Shown: positions 59,391 to 64,000 of the stretch, in pieces
Position numbering within the stretch: position 1 is the stretch's first letter
Layout: every line of letters starts with the position of its first letter
Source: JAFGKK01 sp964521085
GTDB lineage: Bacteria > Chloroflexota > Anaerolineae > Anaerolineales > RBG-16-64-43
Direction of reading: 5' to 3'
Assembly: GCA_964521085.1 (NCBI GenBank)
Contig: CAZFPL010000006.1
Location: 1-64,000, forward strand
DNA length: 64,000 nucleotides
Notes under the pieces: model-generated
The model's input: only the letters and a program-made list of their open reading frames with translations
What the model was told of the DNA's origin: nothing
Database searches by the model: none
Position numbers and translations under genes: made by a program

Positions 59391-61253
59391 CTAGCACTTT
59401 CCTCCGAATGCGAATCCCTTCTTGGGGGCCGATTTCTTCGCCGGCGGCTTCTTCCCCGCCGGTTTCTTGGCCGCGGATTTCCCGGCCGGGGGCGCCGCCG
59501 TCACGGGAAGAAGGACGATCGGCATTTTCGTCGAAGGGTATGGCTGGATGGCCCCGAACAGAAGATCGGCCGCGATCCGGATCGAATCGGGCGATCCGCT
59601 GAAATTGCACACGACGGCGTCGGCCTCCTTGGTCGTGCCGGTGATATAGGGGGAGTTGGTCACGACGACGACCGTGTGTCCCGCCGCTTTTAATTTTTTA
59701 ACCAGGTGCTGGTTGTTGCCCCGCTTTTCAATCCGCGCGAAAAAATTTGTCATCACGACCAGATCCGCCTGGTCGGCGAGTTCGAGAGCCTCGTCCACTT
59801 CGTCCTCGTCGGCATGAAACGCCGTGTCGTCCAGGATCAGGTTGGTGGAATGGGCGGTCATGGCTTCACAGAACATATGCGGATGGCTGTAGAGGTCCTT
59901 GCCCAGAAAGGGATACGGAATGCATTGTTCGATCACAAGGATTTTCTTTTCTTTATTGAGCGGAAGCAGTTTTTTATCATCGCGTATGACGAGCAGGGCC
60001 TTATGCGCTACTTCCCGCGAGAGGTCGATCACTTCCCGGCTGCGCGCGATGGACCGCGTTTTCTCCGGATCGTTTTTCCCGGCCTTTTCGAACAAACCCT
60101 GATCATACTTCATATTTAAAAGCCGGCGGACGGCGTCGTTGAGTCGTTCTTCCGGCAGTTCGCCCTGTTCGACGGCGCTCTTGATTCCGAAGAAGCACTG
60201 CGACCGTGATTCATCGTCCGCTTTCAGGAGGATGGTGTCCACGCCCGCCTGAATCGCCATGGCGCAGGCCTTGGGGAGCGGCCATTTCTTGAGAATGGCG
60301 GCCATGCCGATGGCGTCGGAAACGATGACGCCTTCGAATCCCAGTTCATTCCTGAGAAGGTCGGTGAGAATGGCGGGCGAGAGCGTGGAGGGGTATGTTT
60401 TATCGTACGGCGGATAGATGGTGTGCGCGGTCATGACCGATTTCGCCCCCGCTTTGATCGCGGCCTGGAAGGTGACCAGTTCGACGGCGCGCATGCGTGC
60501 CAAATCCGCCCGGCAGACATCGAGCACGTCGTGCGCGTCGGTGGCGGAATCGCCGCGGCCGGGGAAGTGCTTGGCGGTGGCGGCGACGCCGGCGTCCTGG
60601 TACCCGCGGACGGTGGCCTCGACGTGCGCCGCGCAGACGTTCGGATCGTCGCCGAACGAACGGACACCGATCTCCGGATTCTGCGGATTGATGTTCACGT
60701 CGCACACCGGGTGATAGAACTGCGTCACCCCGATCGCGGCCATCTGCCGGGCGAGGGCGTTCGCCATTTTATACGTAAGCTCCAGGTCGCCGATGGCGGT
60801 CAATCCCATGGGGGGGATGAACTGCCGGATGCCGCCGGAGGTGTAATCGTTCTTGAAATCGCCCTCCATATCGATCGTGATGTGCAGCGGGATGCCGGAG
60901 GGCCGGCCCATGGCGATTTTCTGAAGTTTGTTGATCGCTTCCGTGAGTTCCTCCGGGGTGACGCTGACGCCGTAGTTATGGTCGTCGAAGTAGGTGTGGG
61001 CGATGTCGAAATAGTCCTTCGGTTTTTTGAAGGTCTTGTCCACCTGCGAGTGGCCCCAATACAGGTTCTTGCAGGTTTCCAGTCCGTACGGCTCGAGACA
61101 CAACCCGCCGGCGTTCAGCTTGGTGACCTGTTCGATCCCCGAAGGCGTCAGATAGGCGCCGCGCCAGGTAAAGGTGAGAACCTGGCCGACCCTTTCCGCC
61201 AGGCTCATTTGCTCCATCTTCTTGGAGACGAATTCGTCTCTACCGTTCGACAT
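59391..61253 (-). CDS. GH3 glycosidase with Lys/Ala/Pro-rich C-terminal tail
   Basis: This 620-aa protein has the GH3 barrel with AKHFPGRGDSATDAHD (His241 as in NagZ-type acid/base) and VIVSDAIGM (Asp313, nucleophile). The second domain (about 430-575) has ILVIEQCIPYPF and VVVVTNSPYITGTTKEADAVV. The last ~40 residues are a basic repeat of AAKK/PAGKK/PPAKK ending in GGKC, unlike GH3 enzymes. The Asp-His dyad suggests hexosaminidase-like activity, but the operon suggests beta-glucosidase or xylosidase. There is no signal peptide. GGGAGGAATACG precedes the start. Confidence 0.85.
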   Translation of the reverse strand: MSNGRDEFVSKKMEQMSLAERVGQVLTFTWRGAYLTPSGIEQVTKLNAGGLCLEPYGLETCKNLYWGHSQVDKTFKKPKDYFDIAHTYFDDHNYGVSVTPEELTEAINKLQKIAMGRPSGIPLHITIDMEGDFKNDYTSGGIRQFIPPMGLTAIGDLELTYKMANALARQMAAIGVTQFYHPVCDVNINPQNPEIGVRSFGDDPNVCAAHVEATVRGYQDAGVAATAKHFPGRGDSATDAHDVLDVCRADLARMRAVELVTFQAAIKAGAKSVMTAHTIYPPYDKTYPSTLSPAILTDLLRNELGFEGVIVSDAIGMAAILKKWPLPKACAMAIQAGVDTILLKADDESRSQCFFGIKSAVEQGELPEERLNDAVRRLLNMKYDQGLFEKAGKNDPEKTRSIARSREVIDLSREVAHKALLVIRDDKKLLPLNKEKKILVIEQCIPYPFLGKDLYSHPHMFCEAMTAHSTNLILDDTAFHADEDEVDEALELADQADLVVMTNFFARIEKRGNNQHLVKKLKAAGHTVVVVTNSPYITGTTKEADAVVCNFSGSPDSIRIAADLLFGAIQPYPSTKMPIVLLPVTAAPPAGKSAAKKPAGKKPPAKKSAPKKGFAFGGKC

Positions 61254-61271
61254 CGTATTCCTCCCGGAGGT

Positions 61272-62498
61272 TTATGCTTTTCCTCTCGGCGCTTCCCATT
61301 GGCCGCGGTTGTTGGGCCCGGCCCAGAATTCGCGTTCCTTCTTCCAGCCGGGTTCGGTGATCCTCAGCTCCTTCGTCTTCCACCCCGATTCGATGCGGCG
61401 GGTCAAATCGTCGAAACCCTTGTTCCACGAGAGTCCGTCGGGCACCGTGACGTTCATGCTGCCCGCCGCGTTGGCATAGCGCAGGCACGATTCAATGGTG
61501 TAGCCCCGGACGAAGGCCGCCAGGAATCCGGCGATCGCCGAATCTCCGGACCCGAGCGCGCCGACGAACTTTTCCTCCTCGTAAACAGGGAACCATAGTT
61601 CGCGATCAGCCCAGTTGGCCACGTCGCCGCATGCTGCCGCGCCGAACTTGGCGAGCCGATCCTTGCCGGCGGTTCGGATGTACAAGCCGCGGTGGCCGCA
61701 CTTCACCATGGCGACGCCCGTCCCCATGGCCAGCAGATCGTCTCCCATCTTGGAGATCTCCCCCACGCTAAGGTGGTCGAGGACGCAATCCTTGGGCCCG
61801 AGATTGGCTTTCTTCTCGAGGAATTTATCCTTATACAGGAAATAAAAAAGTTCCTCCGCGCTAGGAACCATGAAATCGGTCAGGGGCACCCAGGCCTTTA
61901 GGATCGCGTACCAATCGCGCCGGCCGGCGTAGCTTTCCATGTCGGGAATCGACATGTCGAGCGCGGTCGTTGTGCCGAGCTCCCTGGTCTTTTTGAGGAT
62001 CCGGGTAAGTTCGGCTCCGGTGTCCTCATAGATTTTCTTCATCCACGGCGGGTACCCGAAGAGCATCAGCTTCGCCCGGCCCACGATATCAAAATTCATG
62101 TCGTCGTAACCGAACGTGTCGTTGGCGCCGGTGTGATGCAGGTAAAAACGGTCGATGCCGGGGATGCAAATGGCGATGGTGTAGGACGTCGATTCACCCT
62201 TCACCACGCTCATGCCTTCGAAATGGCCTTCCTTTTCCTCGTACCATTGGAGAATTTGCTTGCCGAAATCATCGTCCCCCACCTTGCCGATCAACTCGGT
62301 TTTCACCCCAAGGCGCCGGATCGAGACGCCCGCATTGGTGACCGGGCCTCCGCCCACCACCACGCATTCTCCCATGTTGATCATCTTGCCGGGGACAAGC
62401 ACGTCCGTCATTTTATCGACCTTGCCGTCAATCGTAAACGCGGGGATTAAGTCCAGGCAAGTGTGGCCTGCGGCAACGATATCGATATCCTTCGTCAT
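61272..62498 (-). CDS. PfkB-family carbohydrate kinase
   Basis: 408 aa from ATG 62498 (MTKDIDIVAAGHTCLDLIPAF); GAGGAG lies 10 nt upstream, and a longer frame reaches through the promoter. GGGPVTNAGVSIRRLGVKTELIGKVGDD is the ribokinase N-terminal motif, and GALGSGDSAIAGFLAAFV holds the catalytic Asp319. It phosphorylates a sugar or nucleoside in the cytoplasm. It opens the glycosidase operon 18 bp before the GH3 gene, and its promoter carries the operon's operator. Confidence 0.88.
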   Translation of the reverse strand: MTKDIDIVAAGHTCLDLIPAFTIDGKVDKMTDVLVPGKMINMGECVVVGGGPVTNAGVSIRRLGVKTELIGKVGDDDFGKQILQWYEEKEGHFEGMSVVKGESTSYTIAICIPGIDRFYLHHTGANDTFGYDDMNFDIVGRAKLMLFGYPPWMKKIYEDTGAELTRILKKTRELGTTTALDMSIPDMESYAGRRDWYAILKAWVPLTDFMVPSAEELFYFLYKDKFLEKKANLGPKDCVLDHLSVGEISKMGDDLLAMGTGVAMVKCGHRGLYIRTAGKDRLAKFGAAACGDVANWADRELWFPVYEEEKFVGALGSGDSAIAGFLAAFVRGYTIESCLRYANAAGSMNVTVPDGLSWNKGFDDLTRRIESGWKTKELRITEPGWKKEREFWAGPNNRGQWEAPRGKA

Positions 62499-62535
62499 CG
62501 ATCTCGAACTCCTCGGGGATTTGAATATTTCCAGT

Positions 62536-62564
62536 ATGTTAACGTTTACAAATCGGCATGTCAA
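62536..62564 (-). promoter_or_regulatory. Sigma70 promoter of the glycosidase operon
   Basis: TTGACA (62559-62564), 17-bp spacer, TAACAT (62536-62541) on the minus strand, about 38 bp before the PfkB kinase ATG. Confidence 0.75.
62537..62550 (-). promoter_or_regulatory. LacI-type operator in the glycosidase promoter
   Basis: TGTAAACGTTAACA (minus-strand reading) is nearly palindromic around the central CG, as LacI/GalR-family sites are. It covers the -10 and most of the spacer, so bound repressor would block transcription. The regulator gene is not in this window. Confidence 0.65.
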
Positions 62565-62584
62565 GCAATAAATCACACGACTTT

Positions 62585-62610
62585 TGGAAAATTTCCATGG
62601 AAATTTTCCA
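62585..62610. repeat. Two adjoining 13-bp palindromes TGGAAA(A/T)TTTCCA
   Basis: TGGAAAATTTCCA at 62585-62597 and TGGAAATTTTCCA at 62598-62610 abut exactly and lie just upstream of the -35 of the glycosidase operon. Each is a perfect palindrome around one central base. Confidence 0.8.
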
Positions 62611-62902
62611 TGGCGGATTCAATCGTCGCGCAACGCACGCCGATCCTTATCGTTGATTTGAATTCGCAGCGAACCGAAAACCGTTTCTGACGCACCCGCC
62701 GATCTCCCTAATTTATGGGGGAATTCACGTGCCCGTCCGTCCCGCGCCGAATCGGGACGGATCCACTTCCTCTCATCCTGTGGTAGCGAAATTTATTGCT
62801 TACTGCGCTTCATGAGGCTTTTAATCTTCCCTCGGCAATGGGAAATTTTTGCATAATCGTCGAATTCAATTTCGAAATTGGACGTTTCTGAGAAAAAAAC
62901 CA
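62611..62902. other. Stretch between palindrome groups, no gene
   Basis: No open frame with a start signal, RNA gene or repeat was recognised between the two groups of palindromes. Confidence 0.5.
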
Positions 62903-62975
62903 TGGAAAATTTCCATGGATTCCCCCTTTCCATGGAAATTTTCCATGGATTGCTTGGATTCGTGGAAAATTTCCA
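62903..62975. repeat. Three 13-bp palindromes TGGAAA(A/T)TTTCCA at exact 30-bp spacing
   Basis: TGGAAAATTTCCA (62903-62915), TGGAAATTTTCCA (62933-62945) and TGGAAAATTTCCA (62963-62975). Starts are 30 bp apart, close to three helical turns, so bound proteins would face the same side. They lie about 340-410 bp upstream of the operon promoter. Confidence 0.8.
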
Positions 62976-63137
62976 TGAGCTATGAAATTTGACGGGGGTA
63001 TTTAACCACGCCAAGGATTGCCGCAATCAGTCTTGTGACTGCGTGCATCCCTTGGCCGAAGAAATGGGATGCCACAGCGCGCTTTTATAAACTTCCGGTC
63101 GTGTGGCTTGACCCGCGGGAATTGCGGACAGCCTGAA

Positions 63138-64000
63138 TCAGTCCGCTTTCCTGACCGTCAGAATCGGCGCAAGGACGTTGGTTGCATCGATCGCAAACAC
63201 ATAATAGCCATTGAGCACGGAAATATGCAGGATGTCCGCGCTTCCGCCGCCATCCCACGCCGTCGGCTCGAGCACGAAGGGCTCGCCGAGCTCGAGCGTT
63301 CGGAGGTCGCGCCAGCAGATCGCGGCGAAGCCATATTCCCAATAGGTACCGGCGATCTTGAAGGCGTATGTTCCTACTCCCAGGTATATTTTCGCTTCGT
63401 ATAGGCCGGATCCTTTGTATTCGAATTTTGCGGAATCCACCGACTCCCAGTTGTTCATAGTCCCGCGGACGTACATATCGACCCCGAACGGCGTCGACGG
63501 GCGCGCGAGGCGGAATGCCTGGATCGATTGACCCGGCATGGACAGCGCGGCCGAGCCGCTATTCCCGGCGATCAGGGAAACCGGATCGGCACCATAGGAA
63601 AATAGCGGGCTGTACGCCTGGTTCGACTCGAGGCCATTCAAGTAGATCGACTTAGCCTTGTTCCCATAGTTCACGGCGACGACGATCGCTTCATCGGCGT
63701 GCGCCCGTTCAAAGACAAAGCTCGTCCCATCCACCAAAAGTAGACGGTACCCTCCCCCATTGAGCGCTGTATGGCCATTTCGCAGGGCGATGAGCGTCCT
63801 GTAATAATTCAGGAGAGAGGTTGGATCGTCCGTTTCGGCGGCCACGTTATGGGTGGCGGCGTTGGGGGCGGGTTCGAAATATTTGTATAGGCCGTCTTTG
63901 GGGGCATGGATGGCGGCAGCGGTTGTGAACCCGGCGGTCGCCGGATCGCCGGTCCAACTCATCGGCCCGCGCCGGCGTACTTCGTTCCCGAACTCCTGGT
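63138..64000 (-). CDS. GH13 alpha-amylase-like protein, C-terminal part (gene continues beyond the right edge)
   Basis: The frame is open to the window edge; 287 residues of the C-terminus are visible. GPMSWTGDPATAGFTTAAAIHAPKDG, after EFGNEVRRR, is the end of the GH13 barrel. DDPTSLLNYYRTLIALRNGHTAL and the following beta-sandwich form the usual C domain. The last ~110 residues (VRGTMNNWE...SGLYEAKIYLGVGTYAFKIAG) resemble a starch-binding or CBM48/SusE-like module. It probably cleaves alpha-glucans. Whether it is exported cannot be told without the N-terminus. Its stop is 640 bp upstream of the glycosidase operon start on the same strand. Confidence 0.85.
   Translation of the reverse strand, partial: QEFGNEVRRRGPMSWTGDPATAGFTTAAAIHAPKDGLYKYFEPAPNAATHNVAAETDDPTSLLNYYRTLIALRNGHTALNGGGYRLLLVDGTSFVFERAHADEAIVVAVNYGNKAKSIYLNGLESNQAYSPLFSYGADPVSLIAGNSGSAALSMPGQSIQAFRLARPSTPFGVDMYVRGTMNNWESVDSAKFEYKGSGLYEAKIYLGVGTYAFKIAGTYWEYGFAAICWRDLRTLELGEPFVLEPTAWDGGGSADILHISVLNGYYVFAIDATNVLAPILTVRKAD

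Noticed and set aside
63042..63075. Terminator of the GH13 gene
   Set aside because: GCATCCC...GGGATGC can pair, but the loop is long and no T run follows on the minus strand.

Overview
The window looks like a piece of a free-living Chloroflexota (Anaerolineae-like) genome. This is inferred from several things seen here: very large exported proteins joined by Thr/Pro-rich linkers, a Thr/Pro-tethered WD40 lipoprotein, a SAM-I riboswitch on a MetA-type homoserine acyltransferase, a cytoplasmic glycosidase operon, and many short dispersed inverted repeats between genes. No ribosomal RNA or other decisive marker is present, so the assignment is tentative.

Layout. 1-13,300 (all minus strand): three exported proteins, namely a partial subtilisin-like protease, a 1200-aa PA14/CARDB/repeat protein and a 2391-aa beta-helix/repeat/RCC1 protein. 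Each begins with nearly the same signal peptide and the same ~150-bp promoter and leader. The block ends at a tRNA-Gly(CCC) whose 3' end and terminator are partly duplicated. 13,959-23,332: housekeeping and metabolic genes (a glutamine-amidotransferase-fold protein with a CysS-like tail, aldo/keto reductase, SDR-DUF2867, lipoprotein, redoxin, solute-binding lipoprotein, FAD oxidoreductase, polytopic membrane protein). 23,340-28,140: an envelope glycosylation cluster (glycosyltransferase remnant, GT39-like enzyme, methyltransferase-GT2 fusion, methyltransferase). 28,360-33,587: an efflux operon (TetR regulator with a clear operator, ABC-2 permease, HlyD adaptor, two ATPases), resembling a split-ATPase form of the ybhGFSR type. 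33,725-38,666: a multi-PAS histidine kinase, a small Xre regulator/membrane protein pair, and metA. The metA gene has a promoter, SAM-I riboswitch and terminator in the right order.

39,228-50,542: smc, a NarL-type histidine kinase, a polytopic membrane protein, the iron-uptake set fur-feoAB-feoC, rdgB and a flippase-like membrane protein. The feo-fur block is bracketed by two direct copies of the 3' end of the membrane-protein gene plus a short inverted-repeat element. One copy is intact and the other is frameshifted. 50,739-52,796: a lipoprotein with 14 WD40 repeats. 52,873-62,498 (minus): a six-gene sugar operon made of a PfkB kinase, GH3, GH116-type and GH10 glycosidases, an FGGY kinase and a mutarotase-like protein. 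None has a signal peptide, so breakdown of imported oligosaccharides (xylo- or gluco-) in the cytoplasm is likely. The operon has a good sigma70 promoter with an embedded LacI-type operator. Upstream lie five copies of a 13-bp palindrome, three of them spaced exactly 30 bp apart. 63,138-end: the C-terminal part of a GH13 alpha-amylase.

The least explained signals are the shared promoter-leader-signal-peptide cassette of the giant surface genes with its repeat exchange, the RCC1 propeller inserted inside a surface repeat, the phased palindrome array, and the direct repeats around feo-fur.
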